Notes: generated from the sequence alone by a model not told the origin. A stretch of DNA of 64,000 nucleotides from Williamsia sp. (GCA_015069695.1 JADCRZ010000018.1:1-64000); one strand, 5' to 3'. Counted from the stretch's first letter, positions 35,871-45,437 are shown. Program-made: numbers and translations.

Positions 35871-37046
35871 ATGCCATTTCGCGTCCTGAGTAGGCCTTTT
35901 CTCCGTAAATCCCTATTAAACAGCAATTTAGGTAACTTTTCCTTTTATCTTCTTCTTTTTTCCTTGCTTGTTCTCGCCGGCTGCTCCAATCAAGAGCAGG
36001 AAGCCGACACAGACATCTATAACAACCTGGAACTGAACGGAAAGATCAACACGTTTCCGCTTTGTGTGGTACTATCAGACAAGCTGGACGGCAACGATTT
36101 TCCCGCCGACCTGAAGGAATTGTGCAGCTTTTCCAAGACGACCTGTAAAACCCTGCCCATCGCCGGCATCCTGCGCTCAGGCGCCGACATCTATTATACA
36201 TATAACTGCTTTGCAGATCTTAAAATACCCGCCGGAACCGGCAAAGATGAAGCAGGCATCACACAGGCAGTAGAAAAGCAGGTAGCTGATTATTACTCCA
36301 CCACCAAGCTCAAAGAGTACGATTCCCTGCTTACCCCCAACCTGCCCGACTGGAACATCCGGAACCTGCCTGCCATGTATATCAGCAATACGTCAGACAG
36401 CGTATTTTTCTACTCAAACCAGCCCGGCCATCCTTCCAGCATCCAAGTTGGTTACCGGACCTACCCGGTGTACACCAGCGTGGCTGATTTAAGGAAAGAC
36501 ATCGACGCGCTGATCTGCAAGCGGTACGAAAAAGTAGCGGTGTTCTACAATCCCGTGTTTATGGATTCGGCCAACAGGCCTTTAAAGCCCTTGTTTGCAG
36601 CCCGGGGAAAAACAGCCGGCGATTCCTGTTTAGGATCAGCAAGATGGGAAAAACTTCATGACGGTACAGGAGGTTTTATGCTGGGAAGACTGCTGGAAAA
36701 GGACAGCAAAGGTTGTGGCTTTGTTGCACCGCCCCCCGCTCCTTCCATCGCAACCCGCAAACCAGACAACAACCCGGACCAGGCAGCGCAGATACCAACC
36801 AGTCCGGTCCGGAAAAAACCGGAACCGGCCGCCCCGGTTGCTTCTTCTGCAGACCCGGCATTTGACGGACGCGCTGACAACGCGCGGACCGACTACCAAT
36901 GCTTCCGGCGCAGCGAACCTGTTTGCGAACAGGATGACAACAAAAACTTTACCGGCAGAAGGGTGCAATACTGTTATAACAGGGCAGGCCAGGTTGTCAG
37001 AACCATTGTGATCTCAAAATGCGAGGCCGACTGCCGCTGCTTCTGA
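35871..37046 (+). CDS. Lipoprotein with Cys-rich C-terminus, unknown function
   Basis: A 391-residue lipoprotein (lipobox VLAGC, Cys38). A folded N-terminal part (about 40-280) with paired cysteines (LCSFSKTTCKTL) is followed by a Pro/Ala/Lys-rich linker (about 285-325) and a 50-residue C-terminal module with six cysteines (YQCFRRSEPVCEQ, VQYCYNR, KCEADCRCF). The last segment looks like a small disulphide-stabilised domain. No family was recognised. It is 44 bases upstream of the TPR-Ppx/GppA gene on the same strand, so the products probably act together in the envelope. Confidence 0.7.
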   Translation: MPFRVLSRPFLRKSLLNSNLGNFSFYLLLFSLLVLAGCSNQEQEADTDIYNNLELNGKINTFPLCVVLSDKLDGNDFPADLKELCSFSKTTCKTLPIAGILRSGADIYYTYNCFADLKIPAGTGKDEAGITQAVEKQVADYYSTTKLKEYDSLLTPNLPDWNIRNLPAMYISNTSDSVFFYSNQPGHPSSIQVGYRTYPVYTSVADLRKDIDALICKRYEKVAVFYNPVFMDSANRPLKPLFAARGKTAGDSCLGSARWEKLHDGTGGFMLGRLLEKDSKGCGFVAPPPAPSIATRKPDNNPDQAAQIPTSPVRKKPEPAAPVASSADPAFDGRADNARTDYQCFRRSEPVCEQDDNKNFTGRRVQYCYNRAGQVVRTIVISKCEADCRCF

Positions 37047-37090
37047 TATATAGTTTCAAGAAAATAAGCGTTATCAATAAAATGCATACA

Positions 37091-38458
37091 ATGAAAAGGC
37101 TCTTTGTACTGTTCAGCTTGCTGACTGTTTTTCTTACATCCTATGCACAGCCAAACCAGGCTATCAGGTATATTAAGATAGGCAATACATACCGGGAAAC
37201 CAACCAGTATAAAGAAGCCGAACGCGCATTGACTGCCGGGCTGGCATCTATCCACCAGCTAAGAGACCGCTATTGGGAAGCAGTGGCTTATGAAAATATG
37301 GGCCTGCTGTACCGTGATATGGAGGATAGCATAAAAGCGCTCCGCTATTTTGACTCTGCTTCCAGGATCTACCAGCAGCTGAACCTGGAAGGAAGCCGCA
37401 TCTCCATGATCCAACTGGGTGAAAGCATCCGCAAAAGAGCCGAGGCTTATGCAGGGATAGACATTGGCTCAACCGGCGTGAAGCTGAGCATTGTACAAGT
37501 TACCCTGGGACGCGAAGGCCGTTACATTTATAATACGAGCAGGGACAGTTCTATCAACTCCAATTTTGCCGATCTGAACTCCAGTGCATTTGAATCCGGA
37601 AAGAATGCCATCCGGCAATTCTTTACGATCATCAACAGCCTGGGCATCAAAGAGGACCATATTTTTGTTGCTTTCAGCAGCGGGGTATTACAGGCACTTG
37701 TGAACCGCCGCATGAGCCAGGACAGTGTGGCCCACATCATTGAGCAGGCTGCGCAGGGCGTTATGCCTGGCTTTCGCCGCCCCATCGAATTCCTGACCGG
37801 CGACCTGGAGGCCAAATACACCAACATGGGTATCGTGCTGCCCAAGTACAAGGAAAGAAGCGTGAGCATCGACATTGGCGGTGGCAATACAAAAGGCGGA
37901 TATTACAATACAAGCGGAGCTTTTGAAGCTTTCTCCCTGCCTTACGGCTCCCGTTTCCTGACGCTGACAGCCAACCAGGATGCACTGCAGGAAAGTATCC
38001 TGTCTGAACTTAAATTATTCAACCAACGTCCCGGCATCCAGAACAAACGCGAGGTATTTTTCCTCGGAGGAATTGTATGGGCCATGGTGAACATCATGTT
38101 TCCTGAAAAAGCCCTTACCGATTATGTAGAATTTACCTACAGCGATGTCACGAATTTCCAGAAACTTTCTTCCGGCGATTATACCAACCTGATCAACTAT
38201 ACAACCGATAAAATCAGCAAGATCACCGACCCGGAACTGGCCTCCCGCGCCCAGAAAAACCTGGAAGCAACCCAGAACACCTTTACGTCTGAAAACCTGC
38301 GCAGAGGTGCTTTGCTGATGGGCGGCATCATGAATGAGCTGCAAACACCTACCCTGAAAAAGCGGTATTATTTCTTAAGCAAGGGCAGCCATATAGCCTG
38401 GGTAACCGGGTATGTCGTGTACAACATTTCTGAAAAATATAGAAACGCAGCTGAATAA
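37091..38458 (+). CDS. Exported TPR protein with Ppx/GppA-like actin-fold domain
   Basis: A 455-residue protein with a clear signal peptide (1-19, LTSYAQ) from the ATG at 37091; an ATG at 37082 is also possible. Residues 25-115 form two or three TPR helices (AIRYIKIGNTYRETNQYKEA, YWEAVAYENMGLLYRDMEDS). Residues 120-455 match the exopolyphosphatase/pppGpp phosphatase fold: phosphate loop 1 AGIDIGSTGVKL (122-132), the catalytic-Glu region TGDLEAKYTNMG (Glu240), phosphate loop 2 SIDIGGGNTKGG (259-270) and FLGG (324-327). Ppx and GppA are cytosolic, so export is striking. It could be a periplasmic phosphatase or a non-catalytic binder. Confidence 0.75.
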   Translation: MKRLFVLFSLLTVFLTSYAQPNQAIRYIKIGNTYRETNQYKEAERALTAGLASIHQLRDRYWEAVAYENMGLLYRDMEDSIKALRYFDSASRIYQQLNLEGSRISMIQLGESIRKRAEAYAGIDIGSTGVKLSIVQVTLGREGRYIYNTSRDSSINSNFADLNSSAFESGKNAIRQFFTIINSLGIKEDHIFVAFSSGVLQALVNRRMSQDSVAHIIEQAAQGVMPGFRRPIEFLTGDLEAKYTNMGIVLPKYKERSVSIDIGGGNTKGGYYNTSGAFEAFSLPYGSRFLTLTANQDALQESILSELKLFNQRPGIQNKREVFFLGGIVWAMVNIMFPEKALTDYVEFTYSDVTNFQKLSSGDYTNLINYTTDKISKITDPELASRAQKNLEATQNTFTSENLRRGALLMGGIMNELQTPTLKKRYYFLSKGSHIAWVTGYVVYNISEKYRNAAE

Positions 38459-38490
38459 TTTTCTTCGCCAAGCCCCCTATCATCGCTGAT

Positions 38491-39591
38491 ATGAAAAGTA
38501 TATTGCCTTTATTGCTGAGCCTTGTTTTGTTTGCCGGTTGTAAAACCACGAAAACTGTTGCTACCGGTCCATCCGGCAACGGCGCAGTGGCTGCTGTTAC
38601 AAAGACTGGTTTCTTTGATTGTTTTGAAGAAGGCCTTACCGCCAGCGGGCAGCCCGTATGGTGTGAAGCGTCTGCCATTCTTTATGATGGCAATAAGTTT
38701 TTTCTCGCCAACGACAAAGACATGCCTGACCAGCGATCTTCGGTATTTTACTGGACAGCCAAAAAGGGGTTTGCTGATACCAGCAGATCGGCTGTTTACC
38801 TGAATTCGCCGGTGTTTAAACAGGCAAAAAAGTTTGAAGACTTTGCCCTCACGCCCGACGGACGCATTGTTTTTTTATCGACCGCGTTTGACCGTGTAAA
38901 ACCCGGCGCGACCGATTGGAACGGTTACAATACCATTCTTTACTGGCAGGCAGGCAATGAAAACGACCCGCGTGTGCTCAGCGCCAATCATACCGACAGC
39001 ACATCCGTATTCCTGCGCGACAAAATATCCAAAGTACTTACTTCTCCCCTCTTTCCGCAAGGAATGCCTTATTTTAAAATAGAAGGATTGGCCGCCACCA
39101 ACGACCGGCTTTATTTTGGTATCCGGGAAGAAGGGAAAAAATTTGATGAGTTCAGCTACAAGGTAAAGATCGTCTCTGTGGGCTGGCATGTAGCCAATGG
39201 ATTTATTGAGCTGGGAGATGATTACAAGGTGCTGATAGATTTCAATGTAACCGCAGCTTCGCCCGCGCTCAAACAGCCCGTGGGCCTGTCCAGCATTGAA
39301 TACGATCAGTTCAACAACCGCTTCCTGATCCTGACCTCCCACGAAAACGGGGAGAACCTGGATGCTTACTTGTGGACAGCCACTCCCAGCGACCTGGAGA
39401 AAGGCACACTCACCCTGGTAAAAGATGCCAGTGGCAATCCACTTCATTTTTCCCACAAGGGAGAAGACATTGCCGTTGTCAGCAAAAACCGCGTTGTAAT
39501 TATCCATGACGACGACCGCGTTAAATCACAGGTCAACGGCCAAACCAGGCAGCCCAACCAGGCAGCTTACAGCGTGGTGGAATTCCGGTAA
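38491..39591 (+). CDS. Beta-propeller-like lipoprotein (DUF3616-like)
   Basis: A 366-residue lipoprotein (LVLFAGC, Cys17). The mature sequence starts with a segment like CEASAILYDGNKFFLANDKD and contains repeated strand-rich blocks (FEDFALTPDGRIVFLST, KIEGLAATNDRLYFGIRE, GLSSIEYDQFNNRFLIL), suggesting a six- or seven-bladed propeller related to DUF3616 or esterase-like-phytase proteins. It begins 32 bases after the TPR-Ppx/GppA gene and is the last gene of that probable operon. Substrate and activity are unknown. Confidence 0.65.
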   Translation: MKSILPLLLSLVLFAGCKTTKTVATGPSGNGAVAAVTKTGFFDCFEEGLTASGQPVWCEASAILYDGNKFFLANDKDMPDQRSSVFYWTAKKGFADTSRSAVYLNSPVFKQAKKFEDFALTPDGRIVFLSTAFDRVKPGATDWNGYNTILYWQAGNENDPRVLSANHTDSTSVFLRDKISKVLTSPLFPQGMPYFKIEGLAATNDRLYFGIREEGKKFDEFSYKVKIVSVGWHVANGFIELGDDYKVLIDFNVTAASPALKQPVGLSSIEYDQFNNRFLILTSHENGENLDAYLWTATPSDLEKGTLTLVKDASGNPLHFSHKGEDIAVVSKNRVVIIHDDDRVKSQVNGQTRQPNQAAYSVVEFR

Positions 39592-39930
39592 GTCATCTGA
39601 ACTTTCCCTTCAGGCGAGTCCCTGCTGCAAAATGTTTCTTTAGCAATATCTCAAGCGGGGATTTGCCTGGGAAGTGTATTAACTTGCCCCTGTACCAGAA
39701 CTTTCTGCTGGACTCCCTTCTCTTCTGCCTGCCCTTTCTCCCCTCCTGTTTACGCTTCAGGCCGGATTTTACCCCGTTTGCTAAGTTCCGGGCACCCTTG
39801 GGAAAATAGTTCGGATCTTAAGCAGGTGATATTTTGTAACTTAGTTCTTACTGATCCTGCTTACCTGCCTAATCATACCCGAATAAATTTTTTCTCATTT
39901 ATTCATCTATTCACCATTTAACTCCAATGT
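39592..39930. other. Intergenic region without recognised gene
   Basis: About 340 bases. There is no supported open frame on either strand; 39713-39760 is pyrimidine-rich. No consensus promoter pair was seen for the gene at 39931. Confidence 0.4.
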
Positions 39931-40437
39931 ATGAGCCTTAAAACCTTGTTACACCACCTGTGGGAAGCAATTGACAAAGTTTTCAAGAACGCTTCCAAAG
40001 AAGTCCGCGAAGTTGCCCTTCCCGTTGCCGTAAAAGCTGTTGAATCATTAAAAACCCTGATCGACCTGGACCAGTCGGATATGGTCGGGAAAATAGCCGG
40101 TCCCAGGGGTGTGGTATTTGAAGATAAGGTAAGACAACTCCTGCCCAAGATCCTTCTTGAGTTGAAACTCGTCGAAAAATGCGCCAGCAAAGAGACAACG
40201 GAAGAGATCATTGCCTGTGCCGTCAGTGAACTGCGCCTAAGCTCCGACAGGGCCAAAGACGCTTTTTTCCACAGCATCAGCGCCCTGCTCCTCAAAGACT
40301 TATCAGATGGCAAATTAAGCTGGTCGGAATGCGTGGAGCTGGTTGAGTTCTATTACAAGAGCCAGCACAAGCCAGCAGAAGACAAGCAGGAAACAGAACA
40401 ACAACCTGAGCAACCGAAGGAATTGTCTGAACCATGA
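39931..40437 (+). CDS. Helical protein of unknown function
   Basis: A 168-residue soluble, almost entirely helical protein with no signal peptide: LLHHLWEAIDKVFKNASKEV, then PVAVKAVESLKTLIDL, a central segment around VFEDKVRQLLPKILLELKL and SDGKLSWSECVELVEFYYKS near the end, then an acidic Glu/Gln-rich tail. I have an uncertain impression of relatives in Bacteroidota phage or tailocin-like regions, but nothing phage-like adjoins it. Its final codons and stop (GAA CCA TGA) lie inside the inverted-repeat element at 40425. Confidence 0.6.
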   Translation: MSLKTLLHHLWEAIDKVFKNASKEVREVALPVAVKAVESLKTLIDLDQSDMVGKIAGPRGVVFEDKVRQLLPKILLELKLVEKCASKETTEEIIACAVSELRLSSDRAKDAFFHSISALLLKDLSDGKLSWSECVELVEFYYKSQHKPAEDKQETEQQPEQPKELSEP

Positions 40438-40500
40438 TTTACAGGATGGGAGGGATTCGGGGATCGAATCCCTCCCATCCTGTAAATCATGGTTCTAGAC
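40425..40500. repeat. Perfect inverted-repeat element, compact copy
   Basis: Two 31-base arms (40429-40459 and 40465-40495) are exact reverse complements around a five-base loop. The outer arm GAACCATGATTTACAGGAT is identical to that of the element at 51400-51586, while the inner arm differs. The element supplies the stop codon of the upstream gene and ends seven bases before the convergent parE stop, so it may serve as a terminator. The shape is that of a REP-like sequence. Confidence 0.9.
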
Positions 40501-40506
40501 TGACAA

Positions 40507-42396
40507 TCACGCCACGTCGTTCACCAGATCTACCTCTACCCGGAGGTTTTCGATGATAAAGTCCTGGCGTTGCTGGGTGTTTTTGCCCATATAGTATTCG
40601 AGCAGCTGCTGGATATGGGTGTCGGGCATCATCATGACGGGTTGTAAGCGCATGTCGGGACCGATGAACCTTCCAAACTCGTCGGGACTGATTTCACCCA
40701 AGCCTTTGAAGCGGGTGATCTCCGGTTTGTTGCCCAGCTTTTTGATGGCTGCCTGTTTTTCGGCTTCGTCGTAACAATAAATGGTTTCCTGTTTGTTGCG
40801 CACCCGGAATAAGGGTGTTTCCAGGATATATACATGCTTGTTCTTGACCAGGTCGGGAAAGAACTGCAGATAGAAGGTCATCATCAGCAACCGGATATGC
40901 ATGCCGTCTACATCCGCATCGGTAGCGATGATGATGTTGTTGTAGCGCAACCCTTCATATCCCTCTTCGATGTTCAGCGCGTGCTGCAAAAGATTGAACT
41001 CTTCGTTTTCGTATACGATCTTCTTTGTCAGGCCAAAGCAGTTCAGTGGTTTACCGCGCAGGCTGAACACAGCCTGTGTTTCCACGTTTCTGGCCTTGGT
41101 GATAGAGCCGCTGGCCGAATCACCTTCGGTGATAAAGAGGGTGCTTTCTTTTTGCTTTTCAAGAATATTGTTTTTATCCTTTCCGGCTGCCTCATCATTG
41201 TAATGATAGCGGCAATCGCGCAGTTTCTTGTTGTGCAGGTTGGCCTTTTTTGCGCGTTCGTTGGCCAGCTTCTTGATGCCTGCCAGCTCTTTGCGTTCAC
41301 GCTCACTTTGTTCAATGCGCTTTTTTAAGGCTTCTGCAGTTGCCGGATTTTTGTGGAGGTAATCGTTTAGATCCTTTGCCAGGAAATCACCGATAAAGTT
41401 GCGCATGGAAGGACCGTTCTCGTAAACGACCTGCGAGCCCAGCTTGGTTTTTGTCTGGCTTTCAAAAACCGGTTCCTGCACACGCACGGAAATGGCAGCA
41501 CAGATGCTGGCACGGATGTCTGCTACATCATAGTCTTTCTTGTTGTAGAACTCCCGGATGGTTTTTACAAAAGCTTCGCGGAATGCGACCAGGTGGGTTC
41601 CCCCCTGCGTGGTATACTGTCCGTTTACAAAGCTGTAATATTCTTCCCCATACTGGTTTTCGTGGGTGATTGCCACCTCAATGTCTTCCCCCTTCAGGTG
41701 GATGATGGGATAGCGGATCTGCTCTTCATCGGTTTCGCGCACCAGCAGATCGAGCAGTCCGTTCTTGCTGACATACCGTTTGCCGTTGAAGTTGATAACG
41801 AGTCCGGCGTTCAGGTAGCAATAATTCCAGATCTGGCCTTCCAGGTGTTCGTTGATATAATGAAAATTGCGGAATACGGTTTCATCCGGGATGAATGTGA
41901 CCTCGGTTCCGTTCTCCTGGTCTGTTTTTGCTTCCCGGTATTCTTTGGTCAGCAGCCCCCGCTCAAATTCAGCCGTTTTTTCCCGCCCGTCGCGGTAAGC
42001 GGTTACTTTAAAATAATTGCTGAGGGCATTAACGGCCTTGGTACCCACGCCGTTCAGTCCCACGCTTTTCTGAAACGCCTTGCTGTCGTATTTGGCGCCG
42101 GTGTTGATCTTGCTAACCACTTCCACCACCTTGCCCAGCGGAATACCCCGTCCGTAGTCGCGCACGGTCACTGTTTTTCCATCAATGGTAATATCTACAT
42201 GACGGCCATAGCCCATGGTATGTTCGTCGATGCAGTTGTCTATCACTTCTTTGATAAGCACATAGATACCATCGTCCGGGCTGCTGCCATCCCCCAGCTT
42301 GCCGATGTACATACCGGGGCGCAGGCGGATATGCTCCCGCCAGTCGAGGCTTTTTATACTTTCTTCGGTGTAATCAAACTGATTTTTTTCTGCCAT
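40507..42396 (-). CDS. parE: DNA topoisomerase IV subunit B
   Basis: A 629-residue type IIA topoisomerase ATPase subunit. The GHKL ATPase has [18 protein letters not shown] and the ATP lid [12 protein letters not shown]; a transducer domain follows; the TOPRIM domain has [11 protein letters not shown] and [10 protein letters not shown], and the C-terminus carries QRYKGLGE-type [15 protein letters not shown]. The length and the [18 protein letters not shown] context point to ParE, not GyrB, in Bacteroidota. parC would be expected downstream but is not; the inverted-repeat element and a convergent gene lie there. Confidence 0.92.
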   Translation of the reverse strand: MAEKNQFDYTEESIKSLDWREHIRLRPGMYIGKLGDGSSPDDGIYVLIKEVIDNCIDEHTMGYGRHVDITIDGKTVTVRDYGRGIPLGKVVEVVSKINTGAKYDSKAFQKSVGLNGVGTKAVNALSNYFKVTAYRDGREKTAEFERGLLTKEYREAKTDQENGTEVTFIPDETVFRNFHYINEHLEGQIWNYCYLNAGLVINFNGKRYVSKNGLLDLLVRETDEEQIRYPIIHLKGEDIEVAITHENQYGEEYYSFVNGQYTTQGGTHLVAFREAFVKTIREFYNKKDYDVADIRASICAAISVRVQEPVFESQTKTKLGSQVVYENGPSMRNFIGDFLAKDLNDYLHKNPATAEALKKRIEQSERERKELAGIKKLANERAKKANLHNKKLRDCRYHYNDEAAGKDKNNILEKQKESTLFITEGDSASGSITKARNVETQAVFSLRGKPLNCFGLTKKIVYENEEFNLLQHALNIEEGYEGLRYNNIIIATDADVDGMHIRLLMMTFYLQFFPDLVKNKHVYILETPLFRVRNKQETIYCYDEAEKQAAIKKLGNKPEITRFKGLGEISPDEFGRFIGPDMRLQPVMMMPDTHIQQLLEYYMGKNTQQRQDFIIENLRVEVDLVNDVA

Positions 42397-42727
42397 ATCG
42401 TTCTGTAAAATTGTTTGGTTGGGGTTGATAAAACCGGTTCCAATAATAACAAAGTAAAGGAATAAAAGATGAATTTTTGTCTAAATTTTTTAGCAAAACC
42501 CGGAATGTTTTTTGGCCTTCGTAGAATACAAACCAGGAGCGCACCCCCAAAAGCCGGCGCTGCAAAAAGGACATCAAAAACAGATTTTTTATAATTGTAT
42601 ATGTAAACAACCTGGATTTTTATCCTTACATTCGGGATTATCCATTTTCTTCCGGTTGCTGCTGTCCCAGAACCCACTTCCTATCCAAGAACCCGTTGCA
42701 TGCTATCAGGACTTACAACGCAACACC
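42397..42727. other. Intergenic region between divergent parE and response-regulator genes
   Basis: About 330 bases with AT-rich stretches (around 42460-42500 and 42585-42625) that may hold the promoters. The open frames here have no recognisable content. No exact TAnnTTTG box with correct spacing was found. Confidence 0.35.
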
Positions 42728-43198
42728 ATGAAAAAAATTCTGCTGGTTGAAGACGACCCCGAGATCGTGATGCTGCTTCATCTCCATTTTTCTTTGCCTG
42801 ACTATAGCCTGGCTGTATGTAGTGAGGGTAAGGAAGCCATCGCAAAAGCAGTGAATGATTTTTATGACCTGATCATATTAGACAGGTCCCTGCCTGACAT
42901 AGACGGAGTAGAAGTCTGCAAAACCCTGGTCAGCAAAAAACTGAACCGCCCGATCATCATGCTGGCTTCCGGGCCGGACATAGACATCGTACAGGCCTTG
43001 GGAGCGGGTGCAGATAATTATATAGCCAAACCTTTCAGCATGCTTGAACTGCAGGAGCGTGTAAAAGCGCTGATCCGCCGGGCAGATCAAATTCAAATGA
43101 CACAAACAGATTGCGGAAAAGAGGGCCAGACAGACGGAAGTGCCATCAGAAAGGATGGGAAAAGGTCAAACTTCCAGGGCCCTGTGAACTTGAGCTAA
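42728..43198 (+). CDS. Response regulator with receiver domain only
   Basis: A 156-residue protein. The receiver domain is complete: acidic pair in LLVEDDPE, phospho-acceptor in LIILDRSLPDIDG, and Lys in NYIAKPFSMLEL followed by LQERVKALIRR, the sequence that normally leads into an OmpR-type winged helix. Here it ends in an unstructured, charged 30-residue tail and no winged-helix coding is visible in any frame downstream. It is either a stand-alone receiver or a truncated OmpR regulator. No histidine kinase adjoins it. Confidence 0.8.
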   Translation: MKKILLVEDDPEIVMLLHLHFSLPDYSLAVCSEGKEAIAKAVNDFYDLIILDRSLPDIDGVEVCKTLVSKKLNRPIIMLASGPDIDIVQALGAGADNYIAKPFSMLELQERVKALIRRADQIQMTQTDCGKEGQTDGSAIRKDGKRSNFQGPVNLS

Positions 43199-43453
43199 CA
43201 GCGAAAAAACCTGCTCTCTTGCATTTGCCTGCCGCAAATCCCGTTGAAACAGGTAGCAGGCAGCTCCCCTATATCACTACCCGGCGTGCACGCTGCCGGT
43301 CTGAAGAAAAAGACCATCTCTGTTCCCCTTTCCTAAGCATTGGCGTAGAAAGACCTACCCGGTATAAAATCCATGCCTTTTACTTGTAAGGTTCTGTCGA
43401 CATGGGAATGGTTTTTTGGATGTTGCATCTGAACATCTTAAAAAACCAATGGT

Positions 43454-44098
43454 ATGAAGTACATTAAATTTCTCAGCATACTGTGTAGCATCGGCTTAAT
43501 GATTTCATGCGGCAGCAGTACAAAAGTAACATCGAGCTGGAAGGCAGAAGGAGCTGCTTCCAATTCAACTTCGTTAAAGAAAATAATGGTGGTGGCCCTG
43601 TTGCCGGAGAAAGACCGGAACCTTCAACAGGTGATGGAAAAAGGATTGGTAGACAAGCTGGCAGAAAAGAACATCCAGGCTTTTTCAGCTTATCAGCAGT
43701 ACGGTCCCAACAGCATTTCCAGAAATGAACGGCAGGCGCTCAAACGGATCAAAAAAAGCGGTGTAGATGGCGTAATCACCATCGTACTGCTCGACAAACA
43801 AAAAGAGCGCGACTATGTACCCGGCAATGTTATGGCGCGCCCGTACGGGTTTTACTACAACCGTTTCTGGGGCTATTACACCACCGTTTACGACCGGGTA
43901 TACACACCGGGCTATTATGAAACCAACACCAATTATTTTTTCGAAAGCAATCTGTACAGCCTCAATGCCGACAAATTGCTTTACTCTGCGCAAACCGAAT
44001 CTTTCGATCCCTCTTCCACCGAGCGGCTGGCAAAAGAATACAGCAAGAGCATCGTGGAAGACATGTCGAAAGGCGGCGTGCTGGTGGCGGGGAGATAA
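43454..44098 (+). CDS. DUF4136-like lipoprotein
   Basis: A 214-residue lipoprotein (lipobox GLMISC, Cys19). The mature part starts TKVTSSWKAEGA and continues KKIMVVALLPEKDRNLQQVM, typical of DUF4136-like Bacteroidota lipoproteins, then has a Tyr-rich middle (YGFYYNRFWGYYTTVYDRVY) and a helical end. The function is unknown. A strong terminator follows. Confidence 0.7.
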   Translation: MKYIKFLSILCSIGLMISCGSSTKVTSSWKAEGAASNSTSLKKIMVVALLPEKDRNLQQVMEKGLVDKLAEKNIQAFSAYQQYGPNSISRNERQALKRIKKSGVDGVITIVLLDKQKERDYVPGNVMARPYGFYYNRFWGYYTTVYDRVYTPGYYETNTNYFFESNLYSLNADKLLYSAQTESFDPSSTERLAKEYSKSIVEDMSKGGVLVAGR

Positions 44099-44116
44099 TT
44101 TTTACCAGAAGAAACT

Positions 44117-44162
44117 AAAAAAGGAAAGGGTTGCTGTAGATCATGCAACCCTTTCCTTTTTT
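44117..44162. terminator. Bidirectional terminator
   Basis: Perfect 18-base arms AAAAAAGGAAAGGGTTGC and GCAACCCTTTCCTTTTTT around a ten-base loop, between the convergent genes ending at 44098 and 44184. Confidence 0.95.
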
Positions 44163-44183
44163 GGCTGGCAATATAGAAACTTC

Positions 44184-45437
44184 TTACAAACTGATCACCC
44201 TCACCCGCTGCGGTGAAGGATAGCCACCCCCACGATAATATCCTCTGTTGTTGAACTGCCTGTAATTTCCAGCAGGCTTTTTCACCTTCTTCATAAAGCT
44301 GAAAGACACACCAAAATTCACGACATAATCCGCGAAAGCGGCGTCGCCGATGTAATAGGTTTTGGTAAGATCGGTGCGGATTTTATCCGGTACGCTTTGC
44401 AGGCGGTTGCGCTCGAGGGCGACCGGCACGTTGACAAATGCAGTGAACTTTTTTGCTTTGTATGACAAGCTAGGGTCAGCGGTGATCACATAGCCGGGCC
44501 GGCGGAAGCCATTGCTGCCACCTGCCAGGTCTCTTACCGGTACGCCATCGATGCGGGCACCGGCTCCCAGCGTGAATTTGCTGATGGTAATGTTTGCACC
44601 GAGGCGGGCCATGTACTGATCGGGTACGCTCATCACATCACTGCCATAAGCGATCGTTGCTGCAGAAGGGGTTCTGCCGCGGGCAGTAGATACGCCGTTT
44701 GTTTCGCGCGGATTTACCAGGTAATACAGGTTGGTATACAAACTTACCTTCTTGCCCAGGTTGTAAAAGCCGTTCAGTTCGGTGTTCATGCCCAGGCCGC
44801 CATCACCCAATTGGATCGATTGGTCAACGGGTCCCAATACCCTGCCGCCGCTGGCAGATGTAATAAAGTAATCATTGGCCCGGTAATTTCCGGTAGGCAG
44901 CTTCACACCCAATCCGCCCTGCAGGTTGAAGCGCTTGGATGTTTTGGGATTCATGAGCCATCTGTATGCCGTTACGCGGATATCACCCAATCCGGCATCA
45001 CCCGTAGAATGTCTTTGTCCATCACTGTGTTCATAAAGAGAAGACCGGTCGTTGATGCTGAGAGGTACGCCCACGCTCACAGACCAGCGTTGGTTAAAAA
45101 TGCGTGTTACGCTCAGGTCAAGCGTATAGCTTTTGTTGATCACTTCGGTTCCCTGGGTGTAACGTTGTTTTTGCTCATCCGTACCGGAGAAATGCCTGAA
45201 CGATTGGAAATAACGGTTCGCGGCAGAGAAGGTCCAACCGGATGTACTGGCCTTTTTGGCGGCCCCCTTTGCACTGTACCCTTTTGGTCCCATTCTGTAA
45301 CCAGGGGCGGACGGATAGCCGGGGCGTTGCATAAACATACCGCTGCCTCCCGGACTGCGCATCCCTACACAACCCTGCGAATACATCTTGGTGGAAACAA
45401 GGGTGCAGAGCACCAGCATGGCGTAGATTTTCTTCAT
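44184..45437 (-). CDS. Outer-membrane beta-barrel protein
   Basis: A 417-residue protein with a signal peptide (to about KMYSQ), a Gly/Pro/Met-rich N-terminal stretch and a long series of amphipathic strands (YTLDLSVTRIFNQRWSVSVG, FNLQGGLGVKLPTGNYRAND, KVSLYTNLYYLVNPRE) that resembles the MetA/phenol-degradation or transporter-type barrel family. Two cysteines are near the mature N-terminus. The substrate is unknown. It is monocistronic. Confidence 0.75.
   Translation of the reverse strand: MKKIYAMLVLCTLVSTKMYSQGCVGMRSPGGSGMFMQRPGYPSAPGYRMGPKGYSAKGAAKKASTSGWTFSAANRYFQSFRHFSGTDEQKQRYTQGTEVINKSYTLDLSVTRIFNQRWSVSVGVPLSINDRSSLYEHSDGQRHSTGDAGLGDIRVTAYRWLMNPKTSKRFNLQGGLGVKLPTGNYRANDYFITSASGGRVLGPVDQSIQLGDGGLGMNTELNGFYNLGKKVSLYTNLYYLVNPRETNGVSTARGRTPSAATIAYGSDVMSVPDQYMARLGANITISKFTLGAGARIDGVPVRDLAGGSNGFRRPGYVITADPSLSYKAKKFTAFVNVPVALERNRLQSVPDKIRTDLTKTYYIGDAAFADYVVNFGVSFSFMKKVKKPAGNYRQFNNRGYYRGGGYPSPQRVRVISL

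Noticed and set aside
35674-35889. A 71-codon frame between the two-helix protein and the Cys-rich lipoprotein
   Set aside because: It is a basic, low-information sequence that overlaps the next gene's start, with no promoter or start signal of its own.
41593-42408. A 271-codon plus-strand frame across parE
   Set aside because: It is antisense to conserved topoisomerase motifs and its hydrophobic low-information sequence is typical of reverse-strand shadows.
43111-43389. Possible winged-helix remnant after the receiver domain
   Set aside because: The overlapping frame was read for OmpR-type winged-helix residues and none were found.
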